A stretch of DNA of 29,466 nt from Bacteroidota bacterium (lineage in GTDB: Bacteria; Bacteroidota; Bacteroidia; Flavobacteriales; Flavobacteriaceae): positions 1 through 29,466 of the forward strand of contig JAEWCF010000052.1 in NCBI GenBank assembly GCA_023390775.1. Reading direction: 5' to 3'. The notes below the pieces were generated by a model. That model saw only the letters and a list, made by a program, of their open reading frames with translations. It did no database searches and was not told where the DNA came from. A program made the translations under genes and the position numbers. How positions within the stretch are numbered: position 1 is the stretch's first letter; the number at the start of each line of letters is the position of its first letter. Positions 22,174 to 28,658 of the stretch are shown piece by piece.

Positions 22174-23955
22174 TTAATGCCGCAGGGGAAGGTAAATGGT
22201 GAACTTGGCGCCTTTCCCCAGTTTGCTGTCGGCAAAGATGTAGCCGTTGTGGTTTTCGACTACCCGTTTGCAAATGGCCAGCCCGATGCCGGTCCCCTCG
22301 TACGACTCCTTTTGCAGGCGCCGGAACAGCAGGAAAATCTTGTCGGCGAATTCCTGCCTGAAGCCAATCCCGTTGTCGCTCACGGTGATTTTCGCAAACT
22401 TTTTGGCAGGGATCGAAATTCCCTCCCTCGCTTCGTCGTTTTCCATTCGCTCGAGTTCAATGGAAATTTCGGGTACGGTTCCGGGCTTTCGGAATTTGAT
22501 CGAATTTGAGATGAGATTGACGAAAAGTTGGTTGATCTGGAACGGGATGACGCGAAGGACAGGCAGGTTTCCCACCGAGATTACCGCGCTGCTTTCCTCG
22601 ATGTCGGTTGCAAGCCCCGAAATCACATCGGTGAGTATGGCGTTAAGGTCTGTCTTTTCAAATGACTTGTCCCCTTTCATCGCGCGGGAATAGTTGACCA
22701 GGTCGATGAGCAGCGTCTGCATCCGGTTTGCCGAGGAACTGATCCGTGAAAAATATTCCCGGCCCTGATCGGATAATTTATCCAACTCGCGGTCTTCCAG
22801 GCGTGAAATGAACATCTGGATCTTGCGAAGCGGTTCCTGAAGGTCATGGCTCACGATGTTGTTGAAGGACTCGAGTTCGGCGTTGGTCGCAAGAAGGCTT
22901 CGGTTTTTCTGTTCCAGCTCGGCATTCTTGAGGGATTGTTCGGTAATATCGTAGTTCACCCCGATCATCAGCGTCTCGCCCCCAGCATTTTCCACGAAAC
23001 TCCCCACCGACTTGATATAGCGCATCTGCGCCGGGTCCGGAAAAATCCTGAAGTCCACCGAGACCGGAGTTCGGTTTTCAAGGCTTTCGGTAAAGGAGTT
23101 GAGCACCGTGTCCCGATCGTCATGATGGATAAAGGGCAGGATATTTTCAAGGCTTGGCTTGAACTCGTTGGCATCCAGCATCATCATATGGTAAAAATTT
23201 TCCGAAAAGGTATATTCGCGCAATTTCAGGTTGTACTTCCAATGGCTGATCCCGGCGATCCTTTCGGCATTGTTGAAGGTGTAATTGAGCAACCGCAATT
23301 CCTCGTTCAGATTCTTGAGATTATTCAGGTCCGAATTGATCCTGTTGAGCGAAATTAAAAGGATGAACAAGGCTATGGTAACCAATACAAAAGAAGTCAA
23401 TGTCGAGCGCTGCAGTTTGAACGTGTGGTCAATATGGCTGAGGTCGACGCGCTCTACTTCGCGCCTCATCGAAGCCGAAACATAATCCCTGATGCTGTCG
23501 GTGAGCGCATCGGTCCGTGCGATGGCGTGTGAAAGTTCGGGGTCTCCCGGGCCGTGCTCCCGGGCCTTGAAGAGGATGTAATTGAACTGGTCGAAACGCC
23601 TGTCCACCATCGCCCGAAGGCTGTCGGGTTCAAACCGGTCGTGCGGCTGCCGCATCTTGGCCAGTTCGCGGTAGTGCCTAAGCAATTTGCGTTTCGGGAC
23701 AAACCGGTTTTGAAGGTAGGCGCTGTCCCGCGTGATGATAAAACTCCTCACAGCCGATTCGTTGACGCTGATGACTTCGAGCACCTGGTCCAGTTCAACC
23801 ATTTTACGGTTGGAAACCTGCATCGTATCGACCGAACGGCCCAGGTTCTGCATCTGGTCAAAAAAGACGCTGGTGATGTAAACGATGAGCAATATCGCCG
23901 TGGCCAGAGCAATCTTGATGATGAGCGACGACTTGTACAGGTACGCGCTCTTCAT
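22174..23955 (-). CDS. Sensor histidine kinase with CHASE3 and PAS domains
   Basis: The 593-residue product has a membrane helix at about 10-32, an extracytoplasmic CHASE3-like helical domain to about 180 (QVLEVISVNESAVRSFIITR), a second membrane helix near 185-205, a PAS-like domain to about 330, a coiled linker, the H box NIVSHDLQEPLRK with H370, then the N box LFVNLISNSIKFRK, G1 VSDNGIGF, the F box FLLFRRLQ and G2 GTGIGLAI. All catalytic boxes are present, so it should be active. The ATG at 23955 lies 2 bases after the stop of the receiver gene; a TTG at 23961 is less likely. The stimulus is unknown. Confidence 0.93.
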   Translation of the reverse strand: MKSAYLYKSSLIIKIALATAILLIVYITSVFFDQMQNLGRSVDTMQVSNRKMVELDQVLEVISVNESAVRSFIITRDSAYLQNRFVPKRKLLRHYRELAKMRQPHDRFEPDSLRAMVDRRFDQFNYILFKAREHGPGDPELSHAIARTDALTDSIRDYVSASMRREVERVDLSHIDHTFKLQRSTLTSFVLVTIALFILLISLNRINSDLNNLKNLNEELRLLNYTFNNAERIAGISHWKYNLKLREYTFSENFYHMMMLDANEFKPSLENILPFIHHDDRDTVLNSFTESLENRTPVSVDFRIFPDPAQMRYIKSVGSFVENAGGETLMIGVNYDITEQSLKNAELEQKNRSLLATNAELESFNNIVSHDLQEPLRKIQMFISRLEDRELDKLSDQGREYFSRISSSANRMQTLLIDLVNYSRAMKGDKSFEKTDLNAILTDVISGLATDIEESSAVISVGNLPVLRVIPFQINQLFVNLISNSIKFRKPGTVPEISIELERMENDEAREGISIPAKKFAKITVSDNGIGFRQEFADKIFLLFRRLQKESYEGTGIGLAICKRVVENHNGYIFADSKLGKGAKFTIYLPLRH

Positions 23956-23957
23956 AA

Positions 23958-24410
23958 TCAAACGGTCAGGAAGAAGGTCTCCATGTTCATCCCCGACGAA
24001 TGGTATTGCCAGTTGATGTTGATGACCTCCTGTATTGCCTTCTTGAGTTTGGCGAAGTCGTTCGGTTTTTTGATGTAGATGTTGGCCCCGCCGATAAAGG
24101 AATCCTCAATATCCTTTTCGGAAGACGATGTCGAGTAGATCGCGATCGAGAGGTCGGCAAATTTGGAATTCTGCCGGATTTCCTTGAGGCAATCCATCCC
24201 GGTCTTGCACGGCATGTTCAGGTCCAGGAAGAGAATATGGGGCACGGTGGTATCCGGGTGCTCCAGATAGTCCATGAGTTCTTCGCCGTCTTTAAATACC
24301 GTGAGCCGATTCCGCATCTTCAGGTCGCTCATGGCCTCGATGAAAAACTGGCGGTCGTCGGCGTCATCGTCGGCGAGAAGAATGTGAAAGGGTCCTGATT
24401 TGCCGCTCAT
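23958..24410 (-). CDS. Response regulator, receiver domain only
   Basis: The 150-residue product is a CheY-like receiver of the kind often linked to CHASE3/PAS kinases. The acidic pocket is D14-D16, the phosphoacceptor is D63 in FLDLNMP, Thr/Ser around 93-96 fill the switch position, and Lys-Pro is at K115-P116. The C-terminal extension of about 20 residues has no output domain. It lies between the AraC gene (12-base gap) and the kinase (2-base gap), so the three form one operon. It probably receives phosphate from the downstream kinase. Confidence 0.92.
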   Translation of the reverse strand: MSGKSGPFHILLADDDADDRQFFIEAMSDLKMRNRLTVFKDGEELMDYLEHPDTTVPHILFLDLNMPCKTGMDCLKEIRQNSKFADLSIAIYSTSSSEKDIEDSFIGGANIYIKKPNDFAKLKKAIQEVININWQYHSSGMNMETFFLTV

Positions 24411-24422
24411 GGCTGCTTAATG

Positions 24423-24980
24423 TTACGCATTTTTGGCCGAAAGCCTGCGACGTTCGATGATTCTCTTGAACATCGAGGGCGTAAGGCCTGTGGTTTTCTT
24501 GAATTGTCCCGAAAGGTGCGCCACGCTGCTGTAGTTCAGTTTGTACGAGATTTCGGTGAGGGTCAATTCCTCCTCGATGATCAATTTTTTCGCGCGCTCG
24601 ATTTTCTGGATGATAAAATAATTTTCGATCGAACTGTAGGTATATTCCGAGAACACGTTTGAGATGTAGCCGTAGCTGAGGTTCAGTTTTTCCGAAAGGT
24701 AAACCGAAATGGTGGTCAGCGGCATATCCGGTTCGTGAACCAGTTCCACGATTGTATCCTTGATGCGCTGGATCAATTGGTTTTTGGGGTTGCTGACGAT
24801 CTCGATACTGTATCGGCCAAGATCCTTCTGCAATTTTTCAAAGATATCATCCGAAATCTTGTTGTTGATGATGATTTCGCCGAGGCTAAGCATTTCATAC
24901 TGGATCCCCAGTTCATCGAGATGCTCCCTGACGATGACCTTGCACGCGGCAATGCCGTCAAACTTGATGTAAAACTTCAT
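24423..24980 (-). CDS. AraC family transcription regulator with small N-terminal alpha/beta domain
   Basis: The 185-residue product has two parts. Residues about 1-65 look like a ferredoxin-like alpha/beta domain (KFYIKFDGIAACKVIVREHL, then IQYEMLSLGEIII) with one Cys (C13). Residues about 85-175 form two helix-turn-helix motifs typical of AraC/XylS proteins: LSYGYISNVFSEYTYSSIE and EISYKLNYSSVAHLSGQFKK, then TTGLTPSMFK. Similar short AraC proteins occur in many flavobacteria. It starts the AraC-receiver-kinase operon. The N-terminal domain may sense a ligand, metal or redox change, but that is inference. Confidence 0.88.
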   Translation of the reverse strand: MKFYIKFDGIAACKVIVREHLDELGIQYEMLSLGEIIINNKISDDIFEKLQKDLGRYSIEIVSNPKNQLIQRIKDTIVELVHEPDMPLTTISVYLSEKLNLSYGYISNVFSEYTYSSIENYFIIQKIERAKKLIIEEELTLTEISYKLNYSSVAHLSGQFKKTTGLTPSMFKRIIERRRLSAKNA

Positions 24981-25062
24981 TCGTCCGAATTTGACTTAAA
25001 TATAAAAAGATTTTTCTTATCAATTTCAATCTTGCGGGGAAATCTACCTGGAAATTTCACCA

Positions 25063-25092
25063 CAAAAAAACGGCCTTGATAAAAGCCGTTTC
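25063..25092 (-). terminator. Terminator of the YtxH / holin-like operon
   Basis: On the minus strand AAACGGC pairs with GCCGTTT around a ten-base loop, followed by TTTT. Confidence 0.8.
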
Positions 25093-25131
25093 AACCTAAG
25101 AACAAAACAAAATTATGATGGAGATGGCCTG

Positions 25132-25560
25132 CTAAAGAGCAGCGCCACCGGACATGTGCTGTGATTCGATTTCCTTTTCGGGAAGGCGGATCGATTTCAG
25201 GAACTTCGTCAGCATTGAAATTCCCGTGTTTTTTATGGTTTCGGGATATTTGAGGGCGACGTTGGCCATTGCGGCCTCCACCACGATCCCGATCACTTTT
25301 TTAAGTGGCCCCTTTACAGAGCCAAGAAACAACTTGTTTGTGAGAAATCCGGCACCGATACCCATCAGGCCGTTTTTGACATCCCGCTTGAGATCGGGAG
25401 AACTGTTGAAAGAACCGATCGCCGAACGGATAAGGTTTCCGGGCTTCAGTTTTTCCTTCATCAGCCTGAACTCGCCCTTGATTTCCTGCAATTCGGCTTC
25501 CCGGCGGCCTTCAAGTTCGCGGATCTTTAATTCGAGTGAGGAAACATCTGCAATTGCCAT
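25132..25560 (-). CDS. Hypothetical protein, third gene of the YtxH / holin-like operon
   Basis: The 142-residue product starts MAIADVSSLELKIRELEGRR. Residues about 5-45 are a charged coiled coil. The middle is glycine-rich and moderately hydrophobic (GLMGIGAGFLTNKLFLGS, then KKVIGIVVEAAMANVALKYP), and the C-terminus is basic and hydrophilic. It may associate with the membrane. A longer frame extends to 25689 but lies inside the previous gene; the ATG at 25560 overlaps its TGA by one base, a clear coupling. Function not recognised. Confidence 0.8.
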   Translation of the reverse strand: MAIADVSSLELKIRELEGRREAELQEIKGEFRLMKEKLKPGNLIRSAIGSFNSSPDLKRDVKNGLMGIGAGFLTNKLFLGSVKGPLKKVIGIVVEAAMANVALKYPETIKNTGISMLTKFLKSIRLPEKEIESQHMSGGAAL

Positions 25561-25904
25561 CAGTCCTTGAAAATTTGTTTGATGATATAATCGTTGAGCT
25601 TTCGTGTCAGGCATTTTACCCGGTAAATGTAGATGACAACCACCGCAATGATGTACAGCCCGGCAATCGATAGAAATCCGTAATGCCATTCACCCATGAC
25701 CTTGCCCAGGTAAAAAGCGGTACCGATGCTTAAAAAAAGGAGGATGAAGAGAAAAAGTACCCAGAGAATGAAACCGGTGGCAACAGATGCGAAAACTTCC
25801 GAGAGCGTCTTGGCTACTTTCAGCTTATAGAGCTCAACCGTGGTTTTGGCGTACTGCTCAACCTGGTCATATAAATTTCCCGTGAACGATTTTTCTTCAT
25901 CCAT
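25560..25904 (-). CDS. Holin-like membrane protein (phage holin superfamily III / DUF1469-type)
   Basis: The 114-residue product has two long hydrophobic segments, about 46-68 and 75-95 (ILWVLFLFILLFLSIGTAFY and FLSIAGLYIIAVVVIYIYRV), after an amphipathic N-terminal part. This matches the small proteins often named phage holin family but found in bacterial stress operons. No lysis gene or phage gene is nearby, so a holin role is unlikely. Coupled to the gene downstream by a TGATG overlap. Confidence 0.85.
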   Translation of the reverse strand: MDEEKSFTGNLYDQVEQYAKTTVELYKLKVAKTLSEVFASVATGFILWVLFLFILLFLSIGTAFYLGKVMGEWHYGFLSIAGLYIIAVVVIYIYRVKCLTRKLNDYIIKQIFKD

Positions 25905-25922
25905 ACCCTGTCTTATTTAGAA

Positions 25923-26252
25923 TTAGCGGGTCCCGCCTGTGGATCCTGTAGAGCCTCCCATGGATCCCCCGGTAGCACCTGCTCCCGCGGTGGCAGTCCT
26001 GGCCTGGCCATTGCCACGCTCCGATCCATCGCCTGAGAACGACTCCAATTTGCTGGTCACGTCGTCAACGATGGTGTTGTACTTGTCTTTCAGGCCTTCC
26101 ACTTTATTGCGGAGTCCGTCGGCATAACCGGTACCTTTCTCCGAAAGTTTCCTGCGTGTCTCCGAACCCTTGTCCGGTGCCAGCAATACGCCCACGATCG
26201 CACCGATCGCAACGCCGGCCAGCGTGCCCAATAATACTTTACCTGCTTCCAT
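25923..26252 (-). CDS. YtxH domain protein
   Basis: The 109-residue product begins with a glycine-rich membrane segment (GTLAGVAIGAIVGVLLAPDK), then the charged YtxH part (KGSETRRKLSEKGTGYADGL and a helix to about 70). It ends in a low-complexity Gly/Thr/Ser tail. YtxH proteins are small membrane-associated stress proteins in other bacteria. First gene of the three-gene operon (18-base gap to the next). No exact promoter upstream; two hairpins lie at 26295-26388. Confidence 0.88.
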   Translation of the reverse strand: MEAGKVLLGTLAGVAIGAIVGVLLAPDKGSETRRKLSEKGTGYADGLRNKVEGLKDKYNTIVDDVTSKLESFSGDGSERGNGQARTATAGAGATGGSMGGSTGSTGGTR

Positions 26253-26294
26253 AATGATTTGATTTTTGAATTAATATTCGTTTTGGTCAAGAAA

Positions 26295-26388
26295 AAGTGC
26301 CTTAAGGAACAGAAATCTTTTTCATAGCAATTTTCCGTTTAAGGCACTTAACAATCGCTTACACAAAGATGGCTTCGCGTAAGCGATT
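26295..26388. other. Two adjacent inverted repeats upstream of the YtxH gene
   Basis: AAGTGCCTTAA at 26295-26305 pairs perfectly with TTAAGGCACTT at 26339-26349 (11 bp, 33-base loop). AATCGCTTAC at 26353-26362 pairs with GTAAGCGATT at 26379-26388 (10 bp, 16-base loop). They lie in the 176-base gap between the YtxH gene and the 83-residue gene. On the minus strand a T-rich stretch (CTTTTTCTT) follows the first, so it may act as a terminator of the upstream gene. Alternatively they are operators. Confidence 0.5.
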
Positions 26389-26428
26389 TCCTGTTATATT
26401 AATTTTTCAAATTTTTACAGCATTCACA

Positions 26429-26680
26429 CTACGCCTCTCCGTGTGAGAGATTTTGCGAAGCGCGGCGCTGTGCAGTCTTGGCGAGCCTTGTTCCACCGTG
26501 GTCGGTGATGCCATTGGTTTGGTTATGTGACCCCAGTTTGGTCTTCAGACCGTCGATGATCTCGCCCGCCGTATCGGTGACGCCTTTCCAATTGAGGCGA
26601 TTGTTTTTCGAAAGATAATATGCTGCTGACAGAAGCGCGGCTCCCGCTGCGACTCCTACTACTTTTTGTTTGTTAGTCAT
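26429..26680 (-). CDS. Small YtxH-like single-span protein
   Basis: The 83-residue product begins MTNKQKVVGVAAGAALLSAA, which gives one membrane segment at about 7-23, then a polar part with an NWKGVTDTAGEIIDGLKTK helix and a basic tail (KTAQRRASQ). It resembles YtxH-type proteins in layout but no family was assigned. It follows the terminator of the Ser/Gly-rich gene, with no recognisable -7 box before it. Role unknown; context suggests the stress locus. Confidence 0.75.
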   Translation of the reverse strand: MTNKQKVVGVAAGAALLSAAYYLSKNNRLNWKGVTDTAGEIIDGLKTKLGSHNQTNGITDHGGTRLAKTAQRRASQNLSHGEA

Positions 26681-26707
26681 TTTATGTCTGATTTAAGGTT
26701 ATTTTTT

Positions 26708-26748
26708 ATAAAAAGTGGAGCAATAAAATTTACGTTTACTGCTCCACC
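26708..26748 (-). terminator. Terminator of the Ser/Gly-rich gene
   Basis: On the minus strand GTGGAGCAGTAAA pairs with TTTATTGCTCCAC (13 pairs, one G-U), then CTTTTTATA. The stem is long and stable. Confidence 0.85.
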
Positions 26749-26775
26749 TTGGCAATCACTGCCAATAATGGACGC

Positions 26776-27198
26776 TTATCGTCCGCTGTTCCATGAATCT
26801 TCCGAAGAATCTTCACGCATGTTTGAATCCTGGGAACGGCCCATAGAACCGCTGCCTGAACCGTAGCCTTGCTCGCTTCCGCTTCTTGAAGAGCCGTGCA
26901 TGGAAGAATCGCTTCCTGATTGGCGTCCTGAAGAATGCATTGAATCGTTTCCGCTTTCACGGCCTGAACCTTCATAGCTTGAAGATGAGTCCGATCCGCC
27001 GTAACCGCCGGTACTCATGTTACGCTCATTGTCCATGTTGTCCTCTTCGCGAGAGAAATCGTCGTTGTCCTGGCTGAATTTTGCCGAATTCCTTCCTTCG
27101 GAATCCTGGCTGCGGGAATCCCAATTCTGATTCTGGTCACGGTTTTGACCACCCCTGTTTTCGTTGGAGCTGTTGCCCCACTGATTGTTGTTTTCCAT
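26776..27198 (-). CDS. Ser/Gly/Asn-rich low-complexity hydrophilic protein
   Basis: The 140-residue product from the ATG at 27198 (MENNNQWGNSSNENRGGQNR) contains almost no hydrophobic residues. It is made of Ser, Gly, Asn, Asp, Glu, Arg and Gln, with short imperfect repeats of the GSDSS / GSGS kind from residue about 65. It has no signal peptide or cysteine. The composition is that of a disordered, hydrophilin-like protein, a type linked to desiccation and osmotic stress, but that link is inference. A TTG start at 27207 is less likely. Monocistronic, with its own strong terminator. Confidence 0.75.
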   Translation of the reverse strand: MENNNQWGNSSNENRGGQNRDQNQNWDSRSQDSEGRNSAKFSQDNDDFSREEDNMDNERNMSTGGYGGSDSSSSYEGSGRESGNDSMHSSGRQSGSDSSMHGSSRSGSEQGYGSGSGSMGRSQDSNMREDSSEDSWNSGR

Positions 27199-27341
27199 CT
27201 TTGACAAGTTTTAAGGTTTGTGTTTTAGGCCTTTCGGCTTCTTTACAAAGTTGGCTTTTTAAACGCCCTTTTCCCTTATACAATCAGCAGGAATGATTAT
27301 ACCATTCTCATATTAACAAATTGACCAACAAGATTTTACGT

Positions 27342-27367
27342 ACAAAAAAAGGGGCCGAAGCCCCTTA
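27342..27367 (-). terminator. Terminator with TTCG tetraloop, overlapping the stop of the acidic gene
   Basis: On the minus strand AAGGGGC-TTCG-GCCCCTT is followed by a run of T. The stem begins within the stop codon of the 67-residue gene. Confidence 0.88.
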
Positions 27368-27568
27368 TATGAAATAATACATTCCGTCCTGATCCGCGTT
27401 TTTATATGAATCCCGGTCATCATCCTCGGACTCATCCGCCTGCTGGGTGCCATCGTCATCCTCCTCTTCATATTCCGAATCATGATCGGTATCGATCAAT
27501 GCCATAATAAGTGAATGGGCTACGGCGTCCGTTGGGGTTTCTGCTATGTGGATGGTTGGAATTTTCAT
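27365..27568 (-). CDS. Small highly acidic protein
   Basis: The 67-residue product begins MKIPTIHIAETPTDAVAHSL. Residues about 27-60 are mostly Asp and Glu (DSEYEEEDDDGTQQADESED), and it ends MYYFI. No family recognised. It starts 11 bases after the stop of the ferritin-like gene, with a terminator directly after its own stop, so the two form an operon. The acid stretch could bind metal or a basic partner; this is inference. Confidence 0.75.
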   Translation of the reverse strand: MKIPTIHIAETPTDAVAHSLIMALIDTDHDSEYEEEDDDGTQQADESEDDDRDSYKNADQDGMYYFI

Positions 27569-27579
27569 GGTATCTTAAA

Positions 27580-28191
27580 TTACATTTCGTCTTCTTCGGC
27601 AGCGTCGAAATTGATCGTATTATAGGCTGCTTCGGTAAGGGTCACATCGGCCTCCTTTTCCTCGGCAAGTGTTTGGTCAAGCAGTCCCGCGATTTCGTCC
27701 ATTCCCAAAGTGCGGGCATGCGCCGCGAGGGTTCCGTAGGAAGCGATTTCATAGTGCTCGATTTTTTGCGAGGCGGCAATGATCCCCGCATCCCTTACCG
27801 GGCCCGGTTGCGTGTCTTCCAATATGCTTTCGCCTTCCTTGATCAGGCCTTCCATCGCCTCACATTTCTTGGCCGTTGCCTTTTTGCCCATGAGCCCGAA
27901 AATTTCCTCGACGCGCGCCACCTGGTTTTCGGTAACGGTAAGGTGCTCTTCGATTGCCTTGACCAAATTGGCCGAGTGTGCGTTCTTCGCCATTTTGGGA
28001 AGCGCCTTGGTGAGGGCTTTTTCGGCCCAATAGATATCTTTCAGTTGTTCTTCGAAGAGTTCGGTAAGGCCTTCGGCCGCGGAAGATTTAGGCTTTACTT
28101 CCCTCTTTGCCGATGATGCGGAACTTGTGGTTTTTTTTGCGGTGGACGATTTGGAGGCGGTACTCCTGCTCTTGGTGGTTGTGGCTTTCAT
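27580..28191 (-). CDS. Ferritin-like protein, DUF892 (YciE/YciF) family, with basic N-terminal tail
   Basis: The 203-residue product from the ATG at 28191 has a tail of about 40 residues made of Lys, Ser, Thr and Ala (MKATTTKSRSTASKSSTAKK), then the four-helix ferritin-like domain: LTELFEEQLKDIYWAEKALT, EEHLTVTENQVARVEEIFGL, SQKIEHYEIASYGTLAAHAR, LLDQTLAEEKEADVTLTEAA. Glu and His residues at helix positions (E in EEHL, E/H in KIEHYE, E in EEKEAD) fit a di-iron or metal site. YciE/YciF proteins are stress-induced. A longer frame starts at 28236 but 28191 is the natural start. Confidence 0.9.
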   Translation of the reverse strand: MKATTTKSRSTASKSSTAKKTTSSASSAKREVKPKSSAAEGLTELFEEQLKDIYWAEKALTKALPKMAKNAHSANLVKAIEEHLTVTENQVARVEEIFGLMGKKATAKKCEAMEGLIKEGESILEDTQPGPVRDAGIIAASQKIEHYEIASYGTLAAHARTLGMDEIAGLLDQTLAEEKEADVTLTEAAYNTINFDAAEEDEM

Positions 28192-28540
28192 AGTGATATG
28201 TTTAGCTGGTTGCGTTTGATTTTTTACAAATTTCACCCGAAACCCGATGCAACCGGTTACAGAATTACCCGCAAATCTTATAGGTTTCCAATCCCAACGA
28301 TTAACTGCAATGCAATCAGTCCCTTACACTCTCTTATTATCGAGTTTCGTCAGTATTGCATCAAGACTTCCAACTTTTCTCTACGGTGGGGGCCAAGCAA
28401 AATCCCCGCAACTGTTAATCAACGACTTAAGTCAGGGGCATGGAGCCGACAAATAATCCAGAAAATTGTAATACTTTTCGGTAAAAAAAGTAGGTTTTAT
28501 GCATTTCATCGATGTTATTTGCATTTTGTCGGCAAAAAAA
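28192..28540. other. Gene-free spacer between the ferritin-like and glycine-rich genes
   Basis: About 350 bases before the promoter of the glycine-rich gene hold no frame that looks coding, no tRNA and no strong terminator. On the minus strand only an imperfect -7 box (GAAATTTG near 28228) lies upstream of the ferritin-like gene. Confidence 0.5.
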
Positions 28541-28571
28541 TTTGTTTTTTTAATTTCGCATTCTACATTTG
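28541..28571 (+). promoter_or_regulatory. Promoter of the glycine-rich protein gene
   Basis: TTTG at 28541-28544, exactly 19 bases, then TACATTTG at 28564-28571: a full consensus match. The leader is about 80 bases and contains a small hairpin (GTTTTTT with AAAAAAC, about 28615-28635). Confidence 0.75.
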
Positions 28572-28658
28572 GCCTGTCGAAAGTCCGGGTATATGATTCG
28601 CCTGGAGCCAGACAAGTTTTTTGGGGGCAAAAAACAACCAGATTAAAAATGAGGGTTT

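Noticed and set aside
25560..25904. Prophage remnant suggested by the holin-like gene
   Set aside because: No endolysin, integrase or structural phage gene is nearby, and this family is common in chromosomal stress operons next to YtxH genes.
26305..26329. Seven-residue minus-strand frame (MKKISVP) as a leader peptide
   Set aside because: Too short to support, and no start signal or attenuator design could be shown. Probably chance.
28198..28596. Plus-strand frame of 132 codons before the glycine-rich gene
   Set aside because: It begins opposite the leader of the ferritin-like gene, runs through the consensus promoter at 28541-28571, and has no recognisable domain.
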